Below, one piece after another: positions 1 through 7,845 of a stretch of 27,694 nt of DNA. This DNA is from Bacteroidota bacterium (lineage in GTDB: Bacteria > Bacteroidota > Bacteroidia > Bacteroidales > Bacteroidaceae). The translations under genes were made by a program, and so were the position numbers. Every line of letters begins with the position of its first letter. Position 1 is the first letter of the stretch. The stretch is from the NCBI GenBank assembly GCA_023426145.1, contig JAFABG010000010.1:1-27694 (forward strand). Direction: 5' to 3'. Under the pieces are notes generated by a model. That model made no database searches and was not told the DNA's origin. It worked only from the letters and a program-made list of their open reading frames with translations.

Positions 1-87
1 CATTTCAAACTGCTTCGCCATTTCGAGCATGTAGAGGATTTTTTCTTTAGAATGTTCGGCAATGGTTACTAAACTTCTGTTTTCCAT
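1..87 (-). CDS. pyrB: Aspartate carbamoyltransferase catalytic subunit, N-terminal fragment
   Basis: Aspartate carbamoyltransferase makes N-carbamoyl-aspartate, the committed step of de novo pyrimidine synthesis in the cytoplasm. Only the first 29 codons are in the window; the gene continues past the left edge. The visible peptide starts MENRSLVTIAEHSKEKILYM, which I recognise as the N-terminal helix of Bacteroides PyrB proteins. The catalytic carbamoyl-phosphate loop lies outside the window, so the call rests on N-terminal resemblance and the clean start. The ATG sits about 43 bases downstream of a good Bacteroides-type promoter on the same strand. The gene is divergent from the penicillin-binding protein operon. 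Confidence 0.8.
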   Translation of the reverse strand, partial: MENRSLVTIAEHSKEKILYMLEMAKQFEM

Positions 88-129
88 TTTGTTATCTTTT
101 ATGTGGATAGAACTTGTTTTACCGGAGTG

Positions 130-159
130 TAAAGGTACAAAGAAAATGTGGAATACAAA
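130..159 (-). promoter_or_regulatory. Promoter of pyrB
   Basis: On the minus strand a TTTG (159-156) is followed after 18 bases by TACCTTTA (137-130), one base away from the Bacteroides -7 consensus TAnnTTTG. The start codon at 87 leaves a leader of roughly 35 bases. The pattern is seen directly; that it is active is inference. Confidence 0.6.
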
Positions 160-485
160 CTATTTAAATAATAATATTTCTTGCTGAGAAAAACTGTTTT
201 TTAACTATACTTTGCTAGTATTCAGCTTGTTGAATGGAGTATTATTTAATAGAATAAGAGGAAAACGGTATAGGTGGCTTTGTGATTAATAACATTATGT
301 ACGGAATGATAAAATGTTTTATCTGCAATCAAACTTTAATGATATTAAAGTTCTAAAAACCTTTTTGGATATCTATGTAAGCGAATATATATGGCCTGTT
401 TTTGATGAGTGAAATTCGCTCATTATTCTTCTCTTTCATCTCTATATATAGGGTGTCCCTAAAATTCAAATAAATCTAAAACTCG
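160..485. other. Long divergent intergenic region with a near-perfect palindrome
   Basis: I see no credible gene here: the longest ATG reading frame is about 18 codons. The most notable structure is a 19-base near-palindrome at 405-423 (ATGAGTGAAATTCGCTCAT), with one mismatched pair. A looser inverted pair, AGCGAAT and ATTCGCT, sits at 380-386 and 414-420. Either could be a protein-binding site or a small RNA hairpin between the divergent pyrB and penicillin-binding protein promoters. No terminator T-run follows. Confidence 0.4.
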
Positions 486-516
486 TTTGCTGTATGCTAG
501 AATTTGCCTACATTTG
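486..516 (+). promoter_or_regulatory. Promoter of the PBP/kdsB operon
   Basis: TTTG (486-489) and TACATTTG (509-516) are separated by 19 bases, an exact match to the Bacteroides -33/-7 arrangement. Transcription would start near 523. That is downstream of the first possible ATG at 494, so it supports the ATG at 554 as the true start of the first gene. Confidence 0.75.
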
Positions 517-553
517 CGGTTTAAATATAAGCATCTTTTTAAAGCTAAAAAAT

Positions 554-2890
554 ATGATTCAGAAAATACTAAAAACTCTTTGGATATTCTTTGCAGTCGC
601 TTTGGTAGGTATTGTGATTGTTTTTGTGTCTATTTCTAAGGGTTGGATTGGTTATATGCCCCCTGTAGAAGAATTAGAAAATCCTAATTATAAATTTGCA
701 ACCGAAGTGTTATCGGAAGACAGCAAAGTGCTGGGAACTTTTTCTATGGAGAAAAACAATCGCGTTTATAGTAGTTATGATGATCTTTCACCCAACATCA
801 TCCATGCTTTAATAGCTACTGAAGATGTTCGTTTCTCAGAACATTCTGGAATAGATGCAAAGGCACTTTTTAGAGCTATTGTGAAACGAGGCATTTTTTT
901 GCAAAAAAGTGCTGGTGGTGGTAGTACGATCTCTCAGCAGTTAGCGAAGCAATTGTTCACCGAAAAAGTGGCTAGCAATACCATACAGCGACTACTGCAA
1001 AAGCCAATAGAATGGGTGATAGCTGTGAAGTTAGAACGTTATTATACGAAAGAGGAAATCCTAACGATGTATCTTAATAAGTTCGATTTCTTAAATAATG
1101 CAGTTGGTATTAAGACTGCTGCTTTGACTTATTTTGGATGTGAACCTAAAGATTTGAAAATTGAACAGGCTGCATTATTGGTCGGAATGTGTCAAAATCC
1201 ATCACGTTATAATCCAGTGTCTCGTAATTCTAATATTCGCGAGAACTCATTGAAGCGTCGTAATGTCGTGTTGCGTCAAATGGAAAAAGCTGATTATATT
1301 TCCGATGAGGAATGTGATTCTTTACAAGCACTTCCATTGAAATTAGCTTATACGCGGGTTGATCATAAAGAAGGTTTGGCAACGTATTTCCGCGAATATC
1401 TTCGTGGAGTTATGACTGCTAAGAAACCCTCTAAGAGTGATTATCGTGGTTGGCAAATGCAAAAATATTATGAAGATTCAATTTCTTGGGAGACTAATCC
1501 ATTGTATGGATGGTGTGTTAAGAATAAAAAGAAAGATGGTTCTAACTATAATATTTATACAGACGGATTAAAAATATACACCACAATCAATTCTCGTATG
1601 CAACAATATGCTGAGGAGGCTGTGAAAGAACATTTAACTGATTTGCAAGCCGTTTTCTTTAAGGAAAAGAAAGGTAGTAAGAACGCGCCTTATGCTAGAT
1701 CTATATCAGCATCTCTTGTGCAGGAGTTGCTGGATAAAGCGATGAAACAAACTGATCGCTATCGTTTAATGCATGCAGCAGGAGCTTCGGAACACGAGAT
1801 TCAAAAGGCATTTAATACACCTGAAGAAATGACCGTTTTCTCTTGGAGTGGACCTAAGGATACCATCATGACTCCAATGGATTCTATTCGTTATTATAAA
1901 TCTTTCTTGAGAACTGGTTTTATGTCAATGGATCCTAGAAATGGTCATGTTAAAGCTTATGTTGGTGGTCCTGATTACACCTATTTTCAGTATGATATGG
2001 CTATGACGGGACGTCGACAAGTCGGTTCTACAATTAAACCTTATTTATATACCTTAGCGATGGAGAATGGGTTTTCTCCTTGTGATCAAGCTCGTCATGT
2101 GGAACAAACGTTGATTACTCAAACTGGTGAAGCATGGACTCCGCGCAATGCTAATGATAAACGATATGGTGAAATGGTAACCTTAAAATGGGGACTGGCT
2201 AATTCTGACAACTGGATTTCAGCTTATCTGATGGGTAAACTAAATCCATATAATTTAGTAAGGTTGATCCATAGTTTTGGTATACGGAATAGGGCAATTG
2301 ATCCTGTGGTATCACTTTGCCTAGGTCCATGTGAAATTTCTGTTGGTGAAATGGTTAGCGCGTATACAGCTTTTGCTAATAAAGGTATTCGTGTAGCTCC
2401 TTTGTTTGTCACTCGTATTGAAGATAGCGAAGGAAATGTTATTTCTACTTTCTCTCCACAAATGGATGAGGTTATAAGTGTAACGAGTGCTTATAAGATG
2501 CTTGTGATGCTTCGAGCAGTCATAAATGAAGGAACAGGTGGTCGTGTTAGACGTTATGGAATTACTGCTGATATGGGAGGTAAAACTGGAACGACGAATG
2601 ATAACTCAGATGCTTGGTTTATGGGCTTTACCCCGTCCTTAGTTTCTGGCTGTTGGGTAGGCGGAGATGAACGAGATATTCACTTTGGCTCAATGACGTA
2701 TGGTCAAGGAGCAGCTGCTGCTTTGCCTATTTGGGCTAAATATATGAAGAAAGTATATGATGATTCTTCTTTGGGTTATAGTCAAAAGGAGTCTTTTAAA
2801 CTTCCCGAAGGATTTGATCCATGTGCCGGATCAGAATCATCTGATGGAGGTGCTGTTGAAGAGACTGGTTTAGATGATTTATTTAATTAA
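554..2890 (+). CDS. Class A penicillin-binding protein (bifunctional transglycosylase/transpeptidase)
   Basis: This 778-residue inner-membrane protein polymerises glycan strands and cross-links peptides of the cell wall. An N-terminal membrane anchor covers residues about 5-30. The GT51 transglycosylase follows, with the catalytic Glu in TEDVRFSEHSG (E90) and the GGSTISQQLAKQLF motif near 121-134. The transpeptidase shows all three penicillin-binding motifs: STIK with nucleophile S492, SDN at 551-553, and KTGT at 677-680. Length and order fit the PBP1A family. An in-frame ATG at 494 would add 20 residues but lies upstream of the expected transcription start; the ATG at 554 also gives a normal anchor beginning MIQKILKTLW. 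It leads an operon with three genes only 6-8 bases apart. The gene could be called mrcA or pbp1A, but paralogues exist in Bacteroides. Confidence 0.93.
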   Translation: MIQKILKTLWIFFAVALVGIVIVFVSISKGWIGYMPPVEELENPNYKFATEVLSEDSKVLGTFSMEKNNRVYSSYDDLSPNIIHALIATEDVRFSEHSGIDAKALFRAIVKRGIFLQKSAGGGSTISQQLAKQLFTEKVASNTIQRLLQKPIEWVIAVKLERYYTKEEILTMYLNKFDFLNNAVGIKTAALTYFGCEPKDLKIEQAALLVGMCQNPSRYNPVSRNSNIRENSLKRRNVVLRQMEKADYISDEECDSLQALPLKLAYTRVDHKEGLATYFREYLRGVMTAKKPSKSDYRGWQMQKYYEDSISWETNPLYGWCVKNKKKDGSNYNIYTDGLKIYTTINSRMQQYAEEAVKEHLTDLQAVFFKEKKGSKNAPYARSISASLVQELLDKAMKQTDRYRLMHAAGASEHEIQKAFNTPEEMTVFSWSGPKDTIMTPMDSIRYYKSFLRTGFMSMDPRNGHVKAYVGGPDYTYFQYDMAMTGRRQVGSTIKPYLYTLAMENGFSPCDQARHVEQTLITQTGEAWTPRNANDKRYGEMVTLKWGLANSDNWISAYLMGKLNPYNLVRLIHSFGIRNRAIDPVVSLCLGPCEISVGEMVSAYTAFANKGIRVAPLFVTRIEDSEGNVISTFSPQMDEVISVTSAYKMLVMLRAVINEGTGGRVRRYGITADMGGKTGTTNDNSDAWFMGFTPSLVSGCWVGGDERDIHFGSMTYGQGAAAALPIWAKYMKKVYDDSSLGYSQKESFKLPEGFDPCAGSESSDGGAVEETGLDDLFN

Positions 2891-2898
2891 TCTTCAAA

Positions 2899-3267
2899 GT
2901 GCATAGATGTTTAGTTTGCATAGGAAGTAATTACAATCGAGAGCAAAATTTATTTTTGGCTCGTAAGGAGTTGACTGATTTATTTCCTAATATTCGTTTT
3001 GCGCCTGAGCAAGAAACATCGCCTTTACTTTTAAATAATCCTGCGTTGTTCACTAATCAGGTAGCCATTTTCTTTTCTGATGAAGAAGAAAACGTGGTAA
3101 AATATAAGCTTAAAGCTATTGAAACAATGCTAGGCCGTTGTAAAGGAGATAAAATGAAAGAGCGGATTAGTCTAGACATTGATTTACTCTCTTATGATGA
3201 TAGAGTGCTAAAGCCTAACGATCTGGCAAGAGATTATATAATAAGAGGAATAAAAGATTTAAAATAA
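2899..3267 (+). CDS. Short HPPK-like (FolK-family) protein
   Basis: This 122-residue cytoplasmic protein resembles 6-hydroxymethyl-dihydropterin pyrophosphokinase, which transfers pyrophosphate from ATP in folate synthesis. It has the N-terminal GSN motif (residues 9-11), a TSPLL strand, FTNQVAIFF, and the LGR...ERISLDIDLL segment. The two Asp of LDIDLL match the magnesium-binding pair of FolK. It is shorter than FolK (about 150-160 residues). It lacks the Trp normally just before the R..LDLD motif and the C-terminal His-Tyr region. Catalysis is therefore uncertain and it may be a diverged paralogue. The start is GTG at 2899, since no ATG lies in frame nearby and the protein begins exactly where FolK proteins do. 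It sits 8 bases after the PBP gene and 8 before kdsB. Confidence 0.75.
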   Translation: MHRCLVCIGSNYNREQNLFLARKELTDLFPNIRFAPEQETSPLLLNNPALFTNQVAIFFSDEEENVVKYKLKAIETMLGRCKGDKMKERISLDIDLLSYDDRVLKPNDLARDYIIRGIKDLK

Positions 3268-3275
3268 ATTTAGAT

Positions 3276-4028
3276 ATGAAATTTCTAGGAATTATACCTG
3301 CTCGTTATGCATCTACGCGTTTCCCAGCAAAGCCTTTGGCTATGTTGGCGGGAAAGACGGTAATACAGCGTGTGTATGAACAAGTTGTGGGTGTTTTAGA
3401 TGATGCTTATGTAGCTACAGATGATGAACGCATCGAGGAAGCTGTGAAAGCTTTTGGAGGAAAAGTGGTAATGACTTCGGTTAATCATAAAAGTGGAACT
3501 GATCGTTGCTATGAGGCAAGTAGTAAGATAGGAGGTGACTTTGATGTTGTGGTTAATGTACAAGGAGATGAGCCATTTATTCAGGCTAGTCAATTAAACG
3601 CATTAAAGTTGTGTTTTGAAGATTCTACAACTCAAATAGCTACATTAGTGAAAGCTTTTGCAGCAGATGATTCTTTAGCAACATTAGAGAATATCAATTC
3701 TCCCAAGGTGGTTATAAGTAAAAATATGGATGCACTTTATTTTAGTCGTTCCATTATTCCGTTTCAGCGCAATGCAGTTCAAGAAGATTGGCTTAAAGGA
3801 CATGTCTACTATAAACATATCGGTCTTTATGCTTACCGTAAAGACGTTTTAAGAGAAATCACTGCACTTCCACAGTCTCCGTTGGAGTTGGCTGAGTCTT
3901 TAGAACAATTGCGTTGGTTAGAAAACGGATACAAGATAAAAGTAGGTATTAGTACAATTGAAACAATAGGCATTGATACCCCTCAAGATTTGTGGCGTGC
4001 TGAAGAGTCTTTGAAGAATAGATCTTAA
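3276..4028 (+). CDS. kdsB: 3-deoxy-manno-octulosonate cytidylyltransferase (CMP-Kdo synthetase)
   Basis: KdsB joins CTP and Kdo to make CMP-Kdo, the activated donor for the inner core of lipopolysaccharide or lipooligosaccharide, in the cytoplasm. The 250-residue length is normal. The N-terminal nucleotide-binding motif reads IIPARYASTRFPAKPLA (residues 5-21), followed by the QGDEPFI metal-binding motif near 95-101. A KHIGLYAYRKDVL segment near 180-192 and an ELAESLEQLRWLENG segment near 205-220 are typical of the family. The gene is 8 bases after the HPPK-like gene and 6 before the M16 homologue, so it is almost certainly co-transcribed with the PBP. An envelope-building operon is a sensible context. 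Confidence 0.95.
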   Translation: MKFLGIIPARYASTRFPAKPLAMLAGKTVIQRVYEQVVGVLDDAYVATDDERIEEAVKAFGGKVVMTSVNHKSGTDRCYEASSKIGGDFDVVVNVQGDEPFIQASQLNALKLCFEDSTTQIATLVKAFAADDSLATLENINSPKVVISKNMDALYFSRSIIPFQRNAVQEDWLKGHVYYKHIGLYAYRKDVLREITALPQSPLELAESLEQLRWLENGYKIKVGISTIETIGIDTPQDLWRAEESLKNRS

Positions 4029-4034
4029 TTATTT

Positions 4035-5318
4035 ATGAATCGTACAATACAACCTGAAATAAAGAAACTAAAAGACTTTTCTGTTCCTAAACCTGAGCGG
4101 GTCATTTTACCTAATGGAGTGCCTTTGACCATTATAAATGCAGGTGAGCAAGAAGTTGTCCGCATGGATATAATATTCGCTGGTGGACGTTGGCAGCAAT
4201 CTCAGAAATTGCAAGCTTTGTTTACGAATCGCATGCTTCGTGAGGGAACGCAAAAATATTCTGCATCAACAATAGCTGAAAGACTTGATTATTATGGTTC
4301 GTGGCTTGAATTATCGAGCTCTTCTGAACATGCTTATATTACGATTTACTCATTGAATAAATATCTCAAAGAGACCCTTGAGGTGATAGAGTCAATGATC
4401 AAAGAACCTCTTTTCCCTCAGAAAGAACTTTCTACTATTTTAGAAGCTAATATTCAGCAATATTTAGTTAATAGTTCAAAGGTTGATTTTTTGGCTCATC
4501 GTTGTTTGTTGGAGCATCTTTATGGTGAAAAGCATCCGTGTGGACAATTGATTGTAGAAAATGACTATCGTGCCATAACTCCGGAATTGCTAAATGACTT
4601 TTATAAAAAGCATTATCATTCTGGTAATTGCTCTATATTTCTCTCTGGAAAAGTAACAGAGGAGACTATTCAGCATGTAACTACTATTTTGGGGACATCC
4701 TTTGGTGAATACGATTTAAAATCTCCCAAAAATACTTTCCCATTTCTTGCTGCTAATGAGAAACGATTTTTCGTTGAGCGTAGTGAAGCACTGCAGAGTG
4801 CAGTTAAGATGGGTTCAACCACGATAACTCGTAATCATCCCGATTATCATAAACTAAGGGTTCTTTTAACTTTATTCGGAGGGTATTTTGGAAGTCGTTT
4901 AATGACTAACATAAGAGAAGATAAAGGATACACTTATAGTATATCTGCTGGAATCATGTTCTATCCAGATAGTGGTTTGATTGGTATTTCTACTGAAACA
5001 GATAACCAATACGTTGAGCCGTTGATACATGAAGTCTATAACGAAATAGATCGGTTACATCAAGAACCGGTATTCATTGAAGAACTAGAAATGGTTCGAA
5101 ATTATATGTTGGGGGAGATGTGTCGAAGCTACGAGTCTCCATTCTCTTTATCTGATGCTTGGATATTTATAGCAACTTCAGAGTTGGATGATTCATATTT
5201 CTATCGTTCTTTTCAGGCAGTGAATGAGATTACACCTCTTGAAATTCAAGATTTAGCTCAGCGTTATTTATGCAAAGAGACATTAAAAGAGGTCATTGCA
5301 GGTAAAAAGTTGTCATAA
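4035..5318 (+). CDS. M16 peptidase homologue lacking the zinc site
   Basis: This 427-residue protein has the two-lobe M16 (insulinase/processing peptidase) fold by sequence: an N-terminal lobe to about residue 210 and a C-terminal lobe with IREDKGYTY (R294 to Y301), the Arg/Tyr pair that contacts substrate. The HxxEH zinc motif is absent. At the equivalent place, just before MLREGT, the residues are LFTNR (62-66), so both His and the Glu are replaced. No signal peptide is visible, so it is probably cytoplasmic. Known M16B enzymes can be heterodimers in which one subunit carries zinc and the other only the Arg/Tyr pair; this looks like the second kind. Its catalytic partner is not in the window. 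It is the last gene of the PBP/kdsB operon. Confidence 0.85.
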   Translation: MNRTIQPEIKKLKDFSVPKPERVILPNGVPLTIINAGEQEVVRMDIIFAGGRWQQSQKLQALFTNRMLREGTQKYSASTIAERLDYYGSWLELSSSSEHAYITIYSLNKYLKETLEVIESMIKEPLFPQKELSTILEANIQQYLVNSSKVDFLAHRCLLEHLYGEKHPCGQLIVENDYRAITPELLNDFYKKHYHSGNCSIFLSGKVTEETIQHVTTILGTSFGEYDLKSPKNTFPFLAANEKRFFVERSEALQSAVKMGSTTITRNHPDYHKLRVLLTLFGGYFGSRLMTNIREDKGYTYSISAGIMFYPDSGLIGISTETDNQYVEPLIHEVYNEIDRLHQEPVFIEELEMVRNYMLGEMCRSYESPFSLSDAWIFIATSELDDSYFYRSFQAVNEITPLEIQDLAQRYLCKETLKEVIAGKKLS

Positions 5319-5356
5319 TTTGCTTTTATGTGAACAGCTATTTGGGATAGAAATTG

Positions 5357-5364
5357 TATCTTTG
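5357..5364 (+). promoter_or_regulatory. Likely -7 element for the MORN gene
   Basis: TATCTTTG matches the Bacteroides -7 consensus TAnnTTTG, 36 bases before the ATG at 5401. No TTTG is found at the correct distance upstream, so only the -7 half is supported. Confidence 0.45.
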
Positions 5365-5400
5365 TCCAAATGAGATTTAAATGAATAACGATTTTAACGA

Positions 5401-6570
5401 ATGAAAAAATATATATATACTACACTTTTTTTGACTCTTCTTTCGTGCGGAGGAGTGATGGCACAAGATAATAACACTAATAATGATGGCTTTTTTGGAA
5501 AGCTAAAGAATATTTTTTCAACTGAAATCAGTATCGGAAATTACACTTTCAAAGACGGTAGCGTTTATACTGGTGAATTAAAAGGACGGAAGCCCAATGG
5601 AAAAGGGAAAACTGTTTTTAAAAACGGAGATGTTTATGAGGGTGATTATGTTAAAGGTAAACGCGAAGGCTATGGTGTTTATACATTTCCAGATGGTGAA
5701 AAATATGAAGGACAGTGGTATCAAGATCAACAACATGGGAAAGGAATATACTACTTTATAAATAACAACCGTTATGATGGAATGTGGTTTCAAGATTATC
5801 AACATGGAGAAGGCACAATGTATTATCATAATGGTGACGTATATGTGGGTAATTGGGTGAATGATAAACGTGAAGGTGAAGGAACATATACTTGGGCAAA
5901 TGGGGCTCAATATGCTGGTCATTGGAAAAATGATAAGAAAAATGGCAAGGGCTCTATGACTTGGGATGATGGTTGTAAGTACCAAGGAGATTGGAAAGAT
6001 GATGTGCGCCATGGTAAAGGTGTATTTGAATATACAAATGGGGATAAATATGATGGGGACTGGGCTGATGACATTCAACATGGAAAAGGAATCTATTATT
6101 TCCATACAGGAGATCGTTATGAAGGTTCTTACCTTTTAGGTGAAAGAACTGGTTCTGGAGTTTATTATCATGCTAATGGAGATCAGTATGTTGGAAGCTT
6201 CAAAGATGGTACCCAAGAAGGTAAAGGTAAATTTATCTGGGCGAACGGTGCTATATATGAGGGCGACTGGAAGAATAACAAGCGTGAAGGTAAAGGAACC
6301 TATAAATGGAGTAACGGGGATGTCTATGATGGAGATTGGAAAGCCAACCGTCCCAATGGACAAGGAATATTGAACACTGTGGCTGGAATACAATATAAAG
6401 GAGAATTTGTTGATGGATTGGAAGAAGGACAAGGTGTTCAAATAGATAAAGATGGTAATCGTTTCGAAGGCTTTTTTAAGCAAGGTAAAAAGCATGGCCC
6501 TTTTGTGGAAACTGATAAAGAAGGAAAAGTGATTCGAAAAGGATCTTATAAATATGGTAGATTAGAATAA
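5401..6570 (+). CDS. MORN-repeat protein, exported, probable lipoprotein
   Basis: This 389-residue protein is almost entirely MORN repeats, roughly 23 residues each, with the pattern Y-x-G-x-W...GxGxY/F...NG. I count 14 repeats by their YxGxW-like starts, from about residue 58 to 365. The N-terminus is a signal peptide. LLSC (Cys16) could be a lipobox, while cleavage after VMA (residue 21) is an alternative, so lipoprotein versus soluble periplasmic is unsettled. MORN repeats form an extended beta-sheet and often bind lipids or proteins; no enzymatic domain is present. The tandem Gly/Asp-rich repeats create long antisense reading frames that are not genes. It appears monocistronic, starting 82 bases after the M16 homologue and ending at a strong hairpin. 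Confidence 0.85.
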   Translation: MKKYIYTTLFLTLLSCGGVMAQDNNTNNDGFFGKLKNIFSTEISIGNYTFKDGSVYTGELKGRKPNGKGKTVFKNGDVYEGDYVKGKREGYGVYTFPDGEKYEGQWYQDQQHGKGIYYFINNNRYDGMWFQDYQHGEGTMYYHNGDVYVGNWVNDKREGEGTYTWANGAQYAGHWKNDKKNGKGSMTWDDGCKYQGDWKDDVRHGKGVFEYTNGDKYDGDWADDIQHGKGIYYFHTGDRYEGSYLLGERTGSGVYYHANGDQYVGSFKDGTQEGKGKFIWANGAIYEGDWKNNKREGKGTYKWSNGDVYDGDWKANRPNGQGILNTVAGIQYKGEFVDGLEEGQGVQIDKDGNRFEGFFKQGKKHGPFVETDKEGKVIRKGSYKYGRLE

Positions 6571-6608
6571 GCTATATCACTTATTTTTATTGTAAAAATA
6601 AAGATGAG

Positions 6609-6711
6609 GGTGTGTCATAACTCTCTTCTTGACAAAAGTGCCCCCGTCACAGACATCTGTAGCGGGGGCATTTTTCAGTTTTGGAGTGTTTTGACACACC
6701 TTCTCTTTTTA
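6609..6711. terminator. Nested hairpin, bidirectional terminator between MORN gene and prs
   Basis: The inner hairpin pairs TGCCCCCG (6639-6646) with CGGGGGCA (6663-6670) and is followed by five T, a good terminator for the plus-strand MORN gene. It is enclosed by an outer stem, GGTGTGTCA (6609-6617) with TGACACACC (6692-6700), followed by another T-rich run (6705-6711). The two flanking genes converge, so it probably serves both. The layered design is unusual for a simple terminator and may be a dispersed intergenic repeat. Confidence 0.8.
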
Positions 6712-6735
6712 TCTATCTGTTATAGATTAAATAGC

Positions 6736-7674
6736 TTAAATAATGTATTGTGAACTGATAGATTCATTACTCATTACTCTGCGGATCGTTTCAGCAAACA
6801 TTTCTGCAATGCTCAGCTGTTTAACTTTCGAACATTTCTTTGCATAAGGAATACTGTCGGTAAATACCATTTCAGTAAGACCTGACTCTTGAACTCGGAA
6901 AGAAGCTGGGTCAGACATCACGCAGTGGCTAGCAATAGCTCTCACAGATTTAGCTCCTGCATCAATCATAATGTTTGCAGCTTTGGTTATTGTACCTGCT
7001 GTGTCAACAATATCATCAATTAATACCACGTTCTTATTACTTACATCACCAATAATTTGCATAGATGCTACTTCATTCGCTTTCTCACGAGATTTGTTGC
7101 AAAGCACGAGTGGCACACCTAAATACTTAGAAAAAGTGCTTGCACGTTTTGAACCACCCACGTCTGGAGTAGCGATCACTAGATCTTCAAGTTCCAATGA
7201 CTGAATATAAGGGAGGAATACAGCTGACGCATATAAATGATCAACAGGGATATTAAAGAATCCTTGAATTTGATCAGCGTGTAGATCCATTGTTATAAGT
7301 CGATCAATACCTGCTACTGAAAGTAAATCAGCTACTAATTTTGCTCCGATTGAAACACGGGGCTTGTCTTTTCTGTCCTGACGTGCCCAACCGAAATAAG
7401 GAATTACGGCTACAACACTTTTTGCCGATGCTCTTTTCGCAGCATCAATCATCAGGAGAAGTTCCATTAGGTTGTCTGAGTTTGGGAAAGTTGACTGCAC
7501 AAGAAATACATGTGCTCCGCGAATTGATTCTTCATAAGAAACTGCAAATTCACCATCCGCGAAGTGGGTGATATTCATATTTCCTAGAGGACAATTAAGA
7601 CTTGCGCAGATTTTTTCTGCTAGATATCTCGAATTAGTTCCCGAGAATACCATAAAGGGTGCTTTTTCGCTCAT
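6736..7674 (-). CDS. prs: Ribose-phosphate pyrophosphokinase (PRPP synthetase)
   Basis: Prs makes phosphoribosyl pyrophosphate from ribose 5-phosphate and ATP, feeding purine, pyrimidine, His, Trp and NAD synthesis in the cytoplasm. The 312 residues match the class I length. Seen in order are the FSGTNSRYLAEKI start, YFGWARQDRKD near 92-102 (ATP-binding loop), the family signature DLHADQIQGFF near 129-139, and the PRPP-binding loop VVLIDDIVDTAGTIT near 216-230. The gene stands alone on the minus strand, convergent with the MORN gene and divergent from the sensor kinase operon, and has its own promoter. Confidence 0.97.
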   Translation of the reverse strand: MSEKAPFMVFSGTNSRYLAEKICASLNCPLGNMNITHFADGEFAVSYEESIRGAHVFLVQSTFPNSDNLMELLLMIDAAKRASAKSVVAVIPYFGWARQDRKDKPRVSIGAKLVADLLSVAGIDRLITMDLHADQIQGFFNIPVDHLYASAVFLPYIQSLELEDLVIATPDVGGSKRASTFSKYLGVPLVLCNKSREKANEVASMQIIGDVSNKNVVLIDDIVDTAGTITKAANIMIDAGAKSVRAIASHCVMSDPASFRVQESGLTEMVFTDSIPYAKKCSKVKQLSIAEMFAETIRRVMSNESISSQYII

Positions 7675-7710
7675 TTTGTAATAGATGTTACCTATTTATT
7701 AATTTGCCTG

Positions 7711-7742
7711 CAAAGGTAGGAATTTCTCTTATTATATAGAAA
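7711..7742 (-). promoter_or_regulatory. Promoter of prs
   Basis: On the minus strand TACCTTTG (7718-7711) is an exact -7 element. TTTC (7742-7739) stands 20 bases upstream as an imperfect -33 element. The leader to the ATG at 7674 is about 30 bases. Confidence 0.6.
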
Positions 7743-7785
7743 GACTTATTGTAGAAAAAATAATTTTCTCTCCAACTTATCGGAA

Positions 7786-7807
7786 ATATTTGTAGATTTG
7801 CAAATAT
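7786..7807 (+). promoter_or_regulatory. Likely promoter core of the sensor kinase operon with inverted repeat
   Basis: TAGATTTG (7793-7800) matches the -7 consensus and lies 45 bases before the ATG at 7846. It is bracketed by the inverted pair ATATTTG (7786-7792) and CAAATAT (7801-7807). No proper -33 TTTG is visible. The inverted pair could be an operator or a coincidence of AT-rich sequence. Confidence 0.45.
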
Positions 7808-7845
7808 GAATGAAAAATTACGGACATAGAAAAGAATATAAATAA

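Noticed and set aside
494..553. Upstream ATG extending the penicillin-binding protein by 20 residues
   Set aside because: It lies between the -33 and -7 elements of the predicted promoter, so it would not be in the transcript; the shorter form has a normal membrane anchor.
5578..6495. Long minus-strand reading frames (175 and 119 codons) and a plus-strand 77-codon frame within the MORN gene
   Set aside because: They arise from the regular Gly/Asp/Tyr codons of the repeats and give low-complexity Ile/Phe/Ser-rich proteins; the MORN frame fully explains the sequence.
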